From Pollutimonas thiosulfatoxidans (GTDB taxonomy: Bacteria; Pseudomonadota; Gammaproteobacteria; Burkholderiales; Burkholderiaceae_B), in the NCBI RefSeq assembly GCF_004022565.1, contig NZ_CP022987.1, positions 1,550,001 through 1,614,000 of the forward strand: a DNA stretch of 64,000 nt, read 5' to 3'. Below, in pieces: positions 55,068 to 63,292 of the stretch. The notes under the pieces were generated by a model. That model did not search any database, was not told where the DNA came from, and worked only from the letters and a program-made list of their open reading frames with translations. Position 1 is the first letter of the stretch; each line of letters starts with the position of its first letter. The position numbers were made by a program, and so were the translations under genes.

Positions 55068-56039
55068 ATGCCTATGCCTTCAGCCATCTATGTGCGTCTT
55101 CCCAACTGGATTGGCGATGTCTGCATGAGTCTTCCCAGCCTCCATACGTTGCTGGACACCCAATTGCCGATCGTCGTCTGTGCACGACCGTGGGCGCGTG
55201 ATCTGCTGGCGGGATACAAACTGGGCGGATTCATCGATATGAAAGGCCGATGGCGGGAAGATCGTGCGGCCGTTCATGCCTACCGCAAGAAAGCTCAGCA
55301 CGCACACCCGCGAGGCGTATTGCTACCCGACTCACTCTCGAGCGCGATGGTGTTCAGCTTTGCCGGGATCCAGAGCGCTGGTTACCGTGACGATGGCCGC
55401 AGCCTGATCCTGCGTTGGCCGGTACAGAAGCCGGGCGGCGCACCGCATGCGGTGCAAGCGTGGCATTTTGTCACCGCCCAGGCCTTGAAGCGCTGGAATC
55501 TGCCGGCTAGCCCCCTGCCGGCCGAGCGCACTCTGGGCCTGCGGATGACGGACCGGCACCGTAGCGAAGCCCAGCACGCACTGAAAACCACCGGCCTGGA
55601 CAACAAGCCATTCGTACTGATCGCCCCCACAGCGACAGGCTTGCACCGAGGCAAGGTCAAAGTCTGGCCGCATTACGACGCGCTGACGCGACAGTTGCAG
55701 GAACAGGGTCATATTGTGGCCATGTGTCCGCCACCCGCCGAAGCGGAATCTGCCAGGCGCAATGCGCCGACAGCCCTTTGCCTGCCGCCCTTGAAGCTGG
55801 GCGCCTTTGCTACACTCACCCGACTCGCTTCACTGGTCGTGTGCAATGATTCCGGTGTGTCGCATCTAGCGGCCGCCGCCGGGTCCCGCCAACTGACCCT
55901 CTTCGGCGTTACCCAGCCCGAGCGCACCGGACCCTGGTCCGAGAATGCCGTTTGCCTGGGCTCGGCGAATGCCTGGCCGTCGCTGCGAGACACCGAGCAA
56001 CATATTCTTGCCCTTTTGCCCGAAGACATTGGCCGGTAG
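55068..56039 (+). CDS. ADP-heptose:LPS heptosyltransferase family protein (GT9)
   Basis: A cytoplasmic GT9 glycosyltransferase of 323 residues, related to WaaC/WaaF, which add heptose to the LPS inner core. It opens with AIYVRLPNWIGDVCMSLPSLHTLL. The DSLSSAMVFSFAGIQSAGY segment and the C-terminal VVCNDSGVSHLAAAAGSRQLTLFGVTQPERTGPW are family hallmarks. The ATG at 55068 is favoured, with an ATG at 55074 possible; neither has a good Shine-Dalgarno. It lies between msbA and a YdcF-type gene. Which heptose position it serves is not clear. Confidence 0.87.
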   Translation: MPMPSAIYVRLPNWIGDVCMSLPSLHTLLDTQLPIVVCARPWARDLLAGYKLGGFIDMKGRWREDRAAVHAYRKKAQHAHPRGVLLPDSLSSAMVFSFAGIQSAGYRDDGRSLILRWPVQKPGGAPHAVQAWHFVTAQALKRWNLPASPLPAERTLGLRMTDRHRSEAQHALKTTGLDNKPFVLIAPTATGLHRGKVKVWPHYDALTRQLQEQGHIVAMCPPPAEAESARRNAPTALCLPPLKLGAFATLTRLASLVVCNDSGVSHLAAAAGSRQLTLFGVTQPERTGPWSENAVCLGSANAWPSLRDTEQHILALLPEDIGR

Positions 56040-56042
56040 CAC

Positions 56043-56807
56043 ATGACCTTTTCTAGTTTTCTGACTAACCTGGTGATTCCGCTGAACCTGTGCATCACCT
56101 TGCTGCTGATCGGCGCGATCCTGTTCATGGTGCGCTGGCGCAAGACGGGGTTCCTGGTGGCGGCCACAGGGCTGGCCTGGGCGCTGTTCTGGTCGTTGCC
56201 GGCCTCATCGTTATGGGCCGGCGGAAGACTAGAACAGTTGTATCCCCATCAGCCACCCATGAATCTGCCGACTGCGGATGCCATCGTGGTACTTGGGGGA
56301 AGCACTGCCAATGGACGCACCAATTGGTTCGAGCCCTACGACAGCGCTACAGCAACTTCACGGGTAGACACCGCGGCGGTGCTGTACAAGGAGGGCCGGG
56401 CGCCCTTGATTGTCTTGTCCGGAGCGGCACTCGAGGGTTCTGTCAGCGAGGCGCAGATGATGGCCAATGCGCTCAAGCAGGCCGACATACCCGAGACCGC
56501 GATGCTGCTCGAGAACCGCAGTTTCACCACCCACGAGAATGCAGTCTATACCGCAGAGAAACTCAAGCAGCGGGACATTCGCCGCATCCTGCTTGTGACC
56601 TCCGCCCTGCACATGCCGCGCGCCATGGCAGTGTTCCGCAAGCAAGGCGTCAGCGCCATTGCGTCGCCAGCTCCCCCACAGATTGTCGTACCGGCGGACC
56701 CAAGGTTTTCGTTCTGGCAACCAAGCATGCGGGCACTCGCCGCCAGCCGCTCCATCGTCAAGGAGTATGTCGGCCTGCTGGTGTACTGGATGCGCGGCTG
56801 GATCTAG
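56043..56807 (+). CDS. YdcF/ElyC-type DUF218 membrane protein
   Basis: A 254-residue protein with two N-terminal membrane segments (about residues 9-30 and 38-58) and a DUF218 domain. The domain shows ADAIVVLGGSTANGR, RVDTAAVLYKEGRAPLIVLSG and LVTSALHMPRAMAVFRKQGV. ElyC in E. coli is linked to peptidoglycan and lipid-carrier balance; the broader family lacks a fixed role. It starts 3 bases after the heptosyltransferase gene, so they are co-transcribed. Its end overlaps the convergent PaiB-type gene by four bases. Confidence 0.87.
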   Translation: MTFSSFLTNLVIPLNLCITLLLIGAILFMVRWRKTGFLVAATGLAWALFWSLPASSLWAGGRLEQLYPHQPPMNLPTADAIVVLGGSTANGRTNWFEPYDSATATSRVDTAAVLYKEGRAPLIVLSGAALEGSVSEAQMMANALKQADIPETAMLLENRSFTTHENAVYTAEKLKQRDIRRILLVTSALHMPRAMAVFRKQGVSAIASPAPPQIVVPADPRFSFWQPSMRALAASRSIVKEYVGLLVYWMRGWI

Positions 56808-57436
56808 CGGGGGCCAGCCGTCATGAGGCGTACCAGTTCATCCTGGTGACGATCGCGTAGCGCCTGGACCACACCGTCGGCGTCGCGCTGCTCTCTGTTT
56901 TGACTCAGCTTGAACTTCCCCAACAAGCGGGTAATGTCGATTTCTATGCCCACAATGGCCCCAAGCATGCGGGCGATGTAGTCGGGGCTGGAGTCGGTCA
57001 TTTTCCAGGGGCTATCGGGCTCGGCCTGCTTCTCGTGCGTGCGCGTCAGGCGTGCCACCACACCCCTTACAAATTTCTCGTCATCGCGTATCTTGATATG
57101 ACCGTGAGCGTGGACCACACAATAGTTCCAGGTCGGAACCTGTTGATGCGACTCGTGCTTGCTGGGGTACCAGTTGGGCGAAACATAGGCATCGCCGCCC
57201 TTGAAGATCACCAGCACTTCGTCGCCATCGGCTACCTCCCGCCACAAGGGGTTGGCCCTGGCGACATGACCGGTAAGCGTGCCATGCGTGCCACGCGACG
57301 TGTCGAGCTCAAAAGGCAGGTGGTTGGCGTCCAACCCTGCAGGTCCCTGCGTCACCAGGGCGCCCAGCGGGTGCTCACGCATCAAGGCGTGCAAGACTTC
57401 CGGACGGGTTTCCTCGAAGGCCGAAGGCAGATACAT
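56804..57436 (-). CDS. FMN-binding negative transcriptional regulator (PaiB family)
   Basis: A 210-residue protein of the PaiB/split-barrel flavin-binding family. It opens MYLPSAFEETRPEVLHALMREHPLGALVTQ and has ANHLPFEL, VLVIFKGGDAYVSPNWYPSKHESHQQVPTWNYCVVHAHG and the C-terminal LGAIVGIEIDITRLLGKFKLSQNRE, all diagnostic of the family. Members were named for control of protease genes and sporulation in Bacillus; in proteobacteria the role is unclear. It is downstream of the glycosyltransferase gene by 54 bases and unlikely to be part of LPS synthesis. Confidence 0.91.
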   Translation of the reverse strand: MYLPSAFEETRPEVLHALMREHPLGALVTQGPAGLDANHLPFELDTSRGTHGTLTGHVARANPLWREVADGDEVLVIFKGGDAYVSPNWYPSKHESHQQVPTWNYCVVHAHGHIKIRDDEKFVRGVVARLTRTHEKQAEPDSPWKMTDSSPDYIARMLGAIVGIEIDITRLLGKFKLSQNREQRDADGVVQALRDRHQDELVRLMTAGPR

Positions 57437-57490
57437 GGTGGCAGACTCCTTAGCGCCGGGTGGTCAGTTGCATAATCAAGGCGGGGGCCA

Positions 57491-58669
57491 TCACGAGCTG
57501 GTAACCGGCGCGGGATATTCGCGCTCGGCGATCACTTCGGCATACAGGCCCAGGTAGCTGCTCGCGACCTCCTCCCAGCTGTGCCGGGCGACCACGGCAT
57601 TCCCGCCCTGAACCAACGTGGCGCGACACACGGGGTCGTCGCTGATCCGCTTGATGCACAGCGCCAGTTCGTGGTGATCTTCCGGATGCTTCATTACGAG
57701 GGCTTCATGACCGTCGCGCACATACTGGGCAAAGCCGCACCAGGGCGCCGGGCTTAACACCACGGGCAACTGAAATGACATGGCTTCCAGAGGGGCCATC
57801 CCGAAGCTATCGTTCAAGGTAGGGTGCACATAGACGTCCGCCGCCCGATAATAGGGTGCGACGTCGGATGTCTCTTCCACCAGACTGATGCGGTCGGCCA
57901 AGGCAGCAAATTCGGGCGCTTTATGGATGAAATCGCGGGTGGCGGCATTGCTGCCAACGACAAGCAGCTTGTGCCGGGCCGGCAGCAAGGCCATCGCGCG
58001 AAGTACAGTGGGCAAGCCTTTGCGCAAGGGGTTGCGCGCCACCAGCAAACTGACGTGGTCGTCGGCAGCAAAGCCCAGCCGTTGCCGGATGCCGGTGCGG
58101 TCGGGTTCACCCGGGCTATCTTGCACGGATACGCCCGGCGGAATGACCGGGTAATCGGCCTCGCCGTAAGCCGCCTCGAGTTGATCGGCAATCAAGCCCG
58201 ACACGGCCACGGCGCGATGGGCCGGCCGCCTGGCAACACGGCGCGCTTCCAGTCCAAGATAAGTCTGCACGCGAGGGCTAACATATGAAAGCAGCCGCTT
58301 TGCCAGGGGCAAGGCGCGCACCCGCCAGTTGTAGCGCACCGGGGTCACGTGTATGACTTCGATATCGCCGCACCAGCCGTTCATGTGCGAATGAACAATG
58401 TCATAGTCGCGGCGAGTCGCGCGGCGGGCGCGCCACGAGAACAGCAGCACGCGCACCCAACTGGGCAGACCCTTCCAGGACCGCAAAGGAACAAAGGGCA
58501 GCACCAGGTCGCAGTTTGCGTCGTATTCGCGAGCGAACACCGTGACATCGTGGCGCTGCGCCAATTGGCGCATGAGTGCCACCCCATAGGCCTCAGCACC
58601 GCCGTAACGATTGCCAAAACGGTCTACAACAAAAGCGATTTTTAAACGGGGCATCGACATGGGTGGCAC
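57491..58669 (-). CDS. GT4 glycosyltransferase, LPS core type (WaaG-like)
   Basis: A GT-B glycosyltransferase of 392 residues. It opens KIAFVVDRFGNRYGGAEAYGVALMRQL with the donor-side glycine loop. It has DIVHSHMNGWCGDIEVIHVTPVRYNWR, ending in a WaaG-like VHVTP block, and the C-terminal YRAADVYVHPTLNDSFGMAPLEAMSFQLPVVLS, with the E-x7-E motif of GT4 enzymes. It lies 21 bases after the deacetylase gene in the LPS run. WaaG adds glucose to heptose in E. coli; the sugar here is not known. Confidence 0.87.
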   Translation of the reverse strand: MPPMSMPRLKIAFVVDRFGNRYGGAEAYGVALMRQLAQRHDVTVFAREYDANCDLVLPFVPLRSWKGLPSWVRVLLFSWRARRATRRDYDIVHSHMNGWCGDIEVIHVTPVRYNWRVRALPLAKRLLSYVSPRVQTYLGLEARRVARRPAHRAVAVSGLIADQLEAAYGEADYPVIPPGVSVQDSPGEPDRTGIRQRLGFAADDHVSLLVARNPLRKGLPTVLRAMALLPARHKLLVVGSNAATRDFIHKAPEFAALADRISLVEETSDVAPYYRAADVYVHPTLNDSFGMAPLEAMSFQLPVVLSPAPWCGFAQYVRDGHEALVMKHPEDHHELALCIKRISDDPVCRATLVQGGNAVVARHSWEEVASSYLGLYAEVIAEREYPAPVTSS

Positions 58670-58690
58670 CTGTACAAGAGACAGAGACGG

Positions 58691-59422
58691 CTAAGGCCTT
58701 TGAGGATCGCGGCGCTTTTCTTCCAATCGGGTCATGCATTTTTGCAGGAAGCGAAAAATATTGGTGGAGCGTGCAACGGTTACTCGGGGTAGACCGAAAG
58801 GATCGTCGTTGCTGTTCGCCAGCCCACCCAGGGTTGTCGTGGCATTGCTATACCCGGCATTACGGACCATGGCGCGTATGCCTGGCGTTTCGCCACCATA
58901 GGGATAGCAGAAGGCACTGACTTGCTTGTCCAGCAGTTGCTCCAGCTCGGCCTTCGATTGCCGGATCTGGTGATCGGCAACTTCGGGGGACAGCTTGGGC
59001 AAATAGGGATGATCCAAAGTATGCGAGCCAACCTCCATGCCGGCGGCTGCCCATGCCCGCATCTGCTCAACCGACATCAGGTCGGCATGCGCAATGCCTT
59101 TCTCGTAGTCCCAGACATTGCCGCCGTCCAGTTGACGGGCGACGAAGTAATTGGTGGCGGTGAAATCGTGATCGCGCAAGACAGGAAGCGCATTTTCGTA
59201 AACGTTGCGATAGCCGTCGTCGAAGGTAATGCCCACGACCTTGCCGCGTCGCTGTCCGAGCAGATAGGGCAAAAGGTCGTGCATGGAAAGGCCCCGATAA
59301 CCAAAACGGCGCAACCATGTCATTTGACGCTTGAAGTCAGAAGGATGCACGATCAGGCTGCGATAGGGCGACTTGCGCGGCGCAGGCTGGCCGATTTGGT
59401 GGTACATCAATATGGGAATCAT
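58691..59422 (-). CDS. Polysaccharide deacetylase (NodB domain), first copy
   Basis: A 243-residue carbohydrate esterase 4 family protein. It opens MIPILMYHQIGQPAPRKSPYRSLIV and has the metal-binding TFDDGYRNVYENALPVL (about residues 75-91), the SHTLDHPYLPKLS histidine motif and the AFCYPYGGETPGIRAMV pocket. The start at 59422 is set by the family opening and sits 7 bases after the GT4 stop. A longer frame runs back into that gene and is a shadow. It would remove N-acetyl groups from a sugar, perhaps in the LPS core. It is the more downstream of two such genes. Confidence 0.88.
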   Translation of the reverse strand: MIPILMYHQIGQPAPRKSPYRSLIVHPSDFKRQMTWLRRFGYRGLSMHDLLPYLLGQRRGKVVGITFDDGYRNVYENALPVLRDHDFTATNYFVARQLDGGNVWDYEKGIAHADLMSVEQMRAWAAAGMEVGSHTLDHPYLPKLSPEVADHQIRQSKAELEQLLDKQVSAFCYPYGGETPGIRAMVRNAGYSNATTTLGGLANSNDDPFGLPRVTVARSTNIFRFLQKCMTRLEEKRRDPQRP

Positions 59423-59429
59423 GGGCCGA

Positions 59430-60566
59430 TTATATCGGGGCAACGCGCCGGGATACCAGGCCCACTGCCTGCGTATAGGCGTGCACGGTGTCCTGAATAA
59501 ACTTCGCCGTGGGAAAAGCCTGCTGTGCACGCTGCCGTGCCGAGCGGCCCAGCGCCGCCAGAACCGAGGCGTCGGCCAGCAGGCCAGATAACCACGAATG
59601 GATGGCATCGACGTCTCCGGCCGGCACCACCCACCCGTCCAGCCCATCACGCACGTTCTCAGGCAGACCGCCAACCTTCGAGACCAGTGCCGGCAATCCC
59701 ATCGCCATGGTTTCGCAGCTGGCATAAGAGGCTGCCTCGCGGTAAGACAGCACAAAGCCCACATCGCACGCACCCAATATGTCGCGTACATCGGCCACCA
59801 AGCCGGGAAAATGAACTTGGCCGTGCATGTCCAGGCGCCCGACTTCGTCCAAAACGCCCTTCGATGGCGGATCGCCCGCCACAATAATACGCACGCGGCA
59901 CCGTTGCGGCGGCGACAGGCGAGCTGCAGCCTTCACCAGATCCATCCAACCCTTGTTATGGTCGGTGCCGCCGATACTGCCCAGAACCAGTACGTCCTTA
60001 TCGATTGCACCAAACAGTTGTTCGCGCAGGGCCTGACGACGCTCGGCCGCCACCGGCGAAAAATGATTGATGTCGATGCCGTTGCGTATCACGGTTATGG
60101 GCCGACGGCGGTAGGCGGATTCGGTCAATATGTGCGCGACATGGTCGCAAACAGCAATGGAAAGATCGGTGCCCAGCCGGGCGCGCAGCCGATGGCCAGG
60201 ACTAGAAACTGGGTTGGTGTTGTGTTTGGTCCAAACGATGGCCGGCCGGCGGGCCAGCCCCAGCGAGGCCAGCATGATATGCCGGTGGTCGGCGCCGCCA
60301 TTGACATGGACGACATCGAAAGCTTCCCGATCCAGGAAACGCCTTAATTTGGCAACCTCGGCCAGCAGCGGCAAGGGTCTGGACGTATAGTGCCCGGGCA
60401 AAACCCTGACCCCCGGGAACAAGGTGGCCGCCTGATACAGGCGCCCGGTACGAGGTGCCGCCACGGTAACGTCGTGGGCGCTCTTCAGGCCCTTCAAGAG
60501 GCTGGCAACGTACGTGACGTGGCCTCCGCCATTGCCATGGTGGATGTCAGTAATGAGAATTTTCAT
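59430..60566 (-). CDS. GT4 glycosyltransferase
   Basis: A 378-residue GT-B enzyme. It opens MKILITDIHHGNGGGHVTYVASLLKGL with a glycine-rich loop. It has AFDVVHVNGGADHRHIMLASLG, IVWTKHNTNPV, VIRNGIDINHFSPV, VLGSIGGTDHNKGWMDLVKAA and SYREAASYASCETMAMGLPALVSKVGGLPENVRDG, the last being the GT4 donor site. It lies 25 bases after the GT2 gene and 7 before the deacetylase. Donor and acceptor are unknown; LPS core assembly is inferred from the neighbourhood. Confidence 0.87.
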   Translation of the reverse strand: MKILITDIHHGNGGGHVTYVASLLKGLKSAHDVTVAAPRTGRLYQAATLFPGVRVLPGHYTSRPLPLLAEVAKLRRFLDREAFDVVHVNGGADHRHIMLASLGLARRPAIVWTKHNTNPVSSPGHRLRARLGTDLSIAVCDHVAHILTESAYRRRPITVIRNGIDINHFSPVAAERRQALREQLFGAIDKDVLVLGSIGGTDHNKGWMDLVKAAARLSPPQRCRVRIIVAGDPPSKGVLDEVGRLDMHGQVHFPGLVADVRDILGACDVGFVLSYREAASYASCETMAMGLPALVSKVGGLPENVRDGLDGWVVPAGDVDAIHSWLSGLLADASVLAALGRSARQRAQQAFPTAKFIQDTVHAYTQAVGLVSRRVAPI

Positions 60567-60591
60567 GCGAGCCGACTAAGTTGCGCCGACG

Positions 60592-61359
60592 TCAGTCTTT
60601 ATCGGGCGGGGGTTGTTTATTTTTATTTAGAAAAAGCAGCTTATTGTAACGAAAAAAGCTGCCCGCAGCCGCCATCCCGGCCAGAATAAAACCTTCCCGA
60701 CCGTCGAGGAATCCGCGCCGTATGAGGTAGATGCGAATAAAGGTCCAGACTGCGTGCCCCGTTGCGCCCATGACGCTCGTCTGCTTTCCCCGCGCATGCA
60801 TGGCAGCCGCCGCTTCGGACGAATAATGGTTGATCTTCGCAATGAAAGTTTCGAGGTTGGCGTAGGGATAGTGCAGGAAGTGCCCATGCAGCAAGGCCAC
60901 TGGCGCCGTGGTCTGTACACTTTCATGCACCGGCACGTCCTTGAAGCGAGCCGTCCCGCGCCTGAACAGGCGCAGTACATGGTCGGGCCACCAACCGCTG
61001 TGCCGGATCCAGCGACCGCCAAAGTTGGACAGACGGGCAATCTTGTAGGCATCGGCGCTAGGCGCCGCAATGACTTGCTGGATCTCCTGTGCCAGTTCGG
61101 GTGTCACCCGTTCGTCGGCGTCGATCGACAATACCCATTCACAAGTGGCCAGATCGAGCGCGCGGTTTTTTTGCCGCCCGAAGCCCGGCCAATCCGCTGC
61201 AAGACTGACCCGGGCACCCCTGGCAGCGGCAATCTCGCGCGTGCCGTCCTGGCTGCCCGAATCGACCACGATGATCTCGTCGGCGAAATTGACCGAATCG
61301 ATGCAGTCGGCGATGTGCCCTGCCTCGTCCTTCGTAATGATGATGACGGACAGCGTCAT
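60592..61359 (-). CDS. GT2 glycosyltransferase, WaaE/KdtX-type
   Basis: A 255-residue GT-A enzyme. It has SVIIITKDEAGHIADCIDSVNFADEIIVVDSGSQDGTREIAAARGARV at the start, the metal-binding WVLSIDADERVTPEL (DAD near residue 79), and FGGRWIRHSGWWPDHVLRLFRRGTARFKD, which is close to the WaaE/KdtX LPS beta-1,4-glucosyltransferases. A C-terminal hydrophobic patch suggests membrane contact. Its start overlaps the stop of the upstream deacetylase by four bases. WaaE-type enzymes add glucose to heptose I; the same step is likely. Confidence 0.89.
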   Translation of the reverse strand: MTLSVIIITKDEAGHIADCIDSVNFADEIIVVDSGSQDGTREIAAARGARVSLAADWPGFGRQKNRALDLATCEWVLSIDADERVTPELAQEIQQVIAAPSADAYKIARLSNFGGRWIRHSGWWPDHVLRLFRRGTARFKDVPVHESVQTTAPVALLHGHFLHYPYANLETFIAKINHYSSEAAAAMHARGKQTSVMGATGHAVWTFIRIYLIRRGFLDGREGFILAGMAAAGSFFRYNKLLFLNKNKQPPPDKD

Positions 61360-62195
61360 GTCCGCTGCCTGAGACTGCGCTTCCAGCGCTTCCAGCGATT
61401 GAACAGCGGCCCGATTACCGGATGGCCAGCCACTTGGATACGGCGCCCCACCGACTGGCCCGAGGTGTTGCGCACCGCAAAGCGATAAATATTAGCCGGG
61501 TCGGAGCCCGGGCGATTCTGTCCGAAAGCCTGGGTGGTATACAGGTATTTAAAGCCCGCCTGCTGCGCCAACCGCGTGTAGTCCGCATCAAAGTACCCCT
61601 GCGGCCAGCAAAAATGCTCGGACGCCGCACCCAGATTGGCTTCCAGGCAAGTACGGGAAGACGACAGCTCCTCTGCCATATGGGCGTTTTTGTCTTGCTG
61701 CGCAAGCAGGTCCCATCGGGTGTGTGTATGCGTGTGGCTGTGGAACTCGACGACGCCGCTGTCTTGCATGGCCTGGATCTCGCTCCAGCGAAGCATGACC
61801 TCGTCGGCGCGCCCCTGTTCGATACGGGCTTCGCATTCGCGGTGCGACGGTGTTTCGGGCAGCTCGCCCTGCCCCAGGCAATGCCGCTTGTCGCCGTCGC
61901 CTATCCATGACGTGACCAGAAATATCATCGCCGTGTAACCGTACTTTTTAAGCAGGGGGTAGGCGTATACCCAGTTATCCAGATAGCCGTCGTCGAAGGT
62001 GATCAGCACTGATCGGGCGGGGGCCGGGGCGCCGTCCAAATGCTGGGCAAATTCGGCGCTGGTCAGCGTCCGGTAATTGCGTCGTTTCAACCATAACAAC
62101 TGTTGCTCGAAATTGGCCGGCGACACGGTGATCATGCCGTCCACTGGGCTAACATGGTGGTACATCAGCACAGGGACGCTGCGATTTCGACTCAT
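61356..62195 (-). CDS. Polysaccharide deacetylase (NodB domain), second copy
   Basis: A 279-residue carbohydrate esterase 4 protein. It opens MSRNRSVPVLMYHHVSPVDGMITVSPANFEQQLLWLKRRNY and has LITFDDGYLDNWVYAYPLL (about residues 65-83), the histidine motif FHSHTHTHTRWD and the CWPQGYFDADYTRLAQQAGF region. It is longer than the copy at 58691, mainly by an insert around GDGDKRHCLGQGELPETP. The ATG overlaps the upstream GT4 stop by four bases, and its stop overlaps the GT2 start. It may remove an N-acetyl group from a core amino sugar. Related enzymes act in Bordetella LPS; the target here is inference. Confidence 0.88.
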   Translation of the reverse strand: MSRNRSVPVLMYHHVSPVDGMITVSPANFEQQLLWLKRRNYRTLTSAEFAQHLDGAPAPARSVLITFDDGYLDNWVYAYPLLKKYGYTAMIFLVTSWIGDGDKRHCLGQGELPETPSHRECEARIEQGRADEVMLRWSEIQAMQDSGVVEFHSHTHTHTRWDLLAQQDKNAHMAEELSSSRTCLEANLGAASEHFCWPQGYFDADYTRLAQQAGFKYLYTTQAFGQNRPGSDPANIYRFAVRNTSGQSVGRRIQVAGHPVIGPLFNRWKRWKRSLRQRT

Positions 62196-63292
62196 TGTTT
62201 GCGCTCCGTAAGCCAACGGGTATAGCAGGATTCGATGCGCTCGGCCATGGCTTCGGCGCTGAAGCGCCCGGAAGCACGACAGAACTTCAAGCCTTCCTGC
62301 CCCATCTGTCGACGCAGGGCGGGATCCGTGATTAGCCGCTCCAGGGCCTGAGTGAACGCCGCCGTATCGTCAAGCGGAACCAGCATACCGCTGACCCCGG
62401 CATGCATCATTTCGGGCACGCCATCCACATCGGTGCCCACGACAGGCAAGCCGGCTGCACCCGCCTCGACGAAAGCCGTGCCCGATGCCTCGGTGCGCGT
62501 GGCAAGCGCAAACACATCAAAGCCGGCCAGCAAATTGGGGACATCGCGGCGCGTGCCCATCAGGTGCACTCGCTTGTCCAGTTTTTTGGCGGCGACGTAA
62601 TCGCGGACTTCCTCGAACACCGGCGACCCGCCACCCACCAGCACCAGGTGCACATTGGGGCTGGCCCGTATCAGGGGCTCCATGGCATCGATCAGGCTCT
62701 TGTGACCTTTTTCCGCGCGCATGACCGCGACGCACCCCACCACGATGTCGTTCTGGGCCAGGCGCAGCTCTTCGCGCAGCGTGGAAGCCTCCGGTATGGG
62801 TGGTATATCTACCGCCGGATAAACCGTTGCCACCTTGGTGGGATCTGCGCCTCGCGAGATCAGGTGATCTCGCACAAAATCGCTGGCCGTCGTCACCCGG
62901 TGCGGAATGATGGTGTACGACAAGAGGGAGCCCACCTTCTTGGCCAGGTGTCGGGTACGGACAATAAGCGGCGTGCCCGCAAGCCGGGCCGCCAGGCCAG
63001 CCACTATGGTGTCGCGCCGGCTGTGCGTATTGAGCACATCGAATCGACCGCGACGCAGTACACCTCTTACCTTGACAAGGGTCTTGACGAAATTGACGGG
63101 TCCGTCCATGTAGGTGGTGTGCACCGTGAAGCCGGCCTCTCGCAAACGCTCGGCCAGCACGGCATGCGGCTGACATACGGCCTCGAGGTGATGGCCGCGC
63201 TCTCGCATGGCAATCATCATCCGGTAGATATATTGTTCTTGCCCACCAAAACTGGTGGCCGCTTCGGAATGCAGGATACGCAAGGGCGTCAT
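62192..63292 (-). CDS. GT4 glycosyltransferase, first after dnaE
   Basis: A 366-residue GT-B glycosyltransferase. It opens MTPLRILHSEAATSFGGQEQYIYRM with the GGQE loop of GT4 enzymes. It has FDVLNTHSRRDTIVAGLAARLAG, IVRTRHLAKKVG, VATVYPAVDIPPI, and the C-terminal FALATRTEASGTAFVEAGAAGLPVVGTDVDGVPEMM donor site. The ATG at 63292 shares one base with the dnaE stop, so translation is coupled to dnaE. It heads the run of LPS-type genes. The transferred sugar is unknown. Confidence 0.88.
   Translation of the reverse strand: MTPLRILHSEAATSFGGQEQYIYRMMIAMRERGHHLEAVCQPHAVLAERLREAGFTVHTTYMDGPVNFVKTLVKVRGVLRRGRFDVLNTHSRRDTIVAGLAARLAGTPLIVRTRHLAKKVGSLLSYTIIPHRVTTASDFVRDHLISRGADPTKVATVYPAVDIPPIPEASTLREELRLAQNDIVVGCVAVMRAEKGHKSLIDAMEPLIRASPNVHLVLVGGGSPVFEEVRDYVAAKKLDKRVHLMGTRRDVPNLLAGFDVFALATRTEASGTAFVEAGAAGLPVVGTDVDGVPEMMHAGVSGMLVPLDDTAAFTQALERLITDPALRRQMGQEGLKFCRASGRFSAEAMAERIESCYTRWLTERKQ

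Noticed and set aside
59423..59884. N-terminal extension of about 154 residues on the NodB protein that ends at 58691
   Set aside because: The added stretch is Trp/Arg-rich noise in another frame of the neighbouring GT4 gene; the family opening MIPILMYHQ is at 59422.
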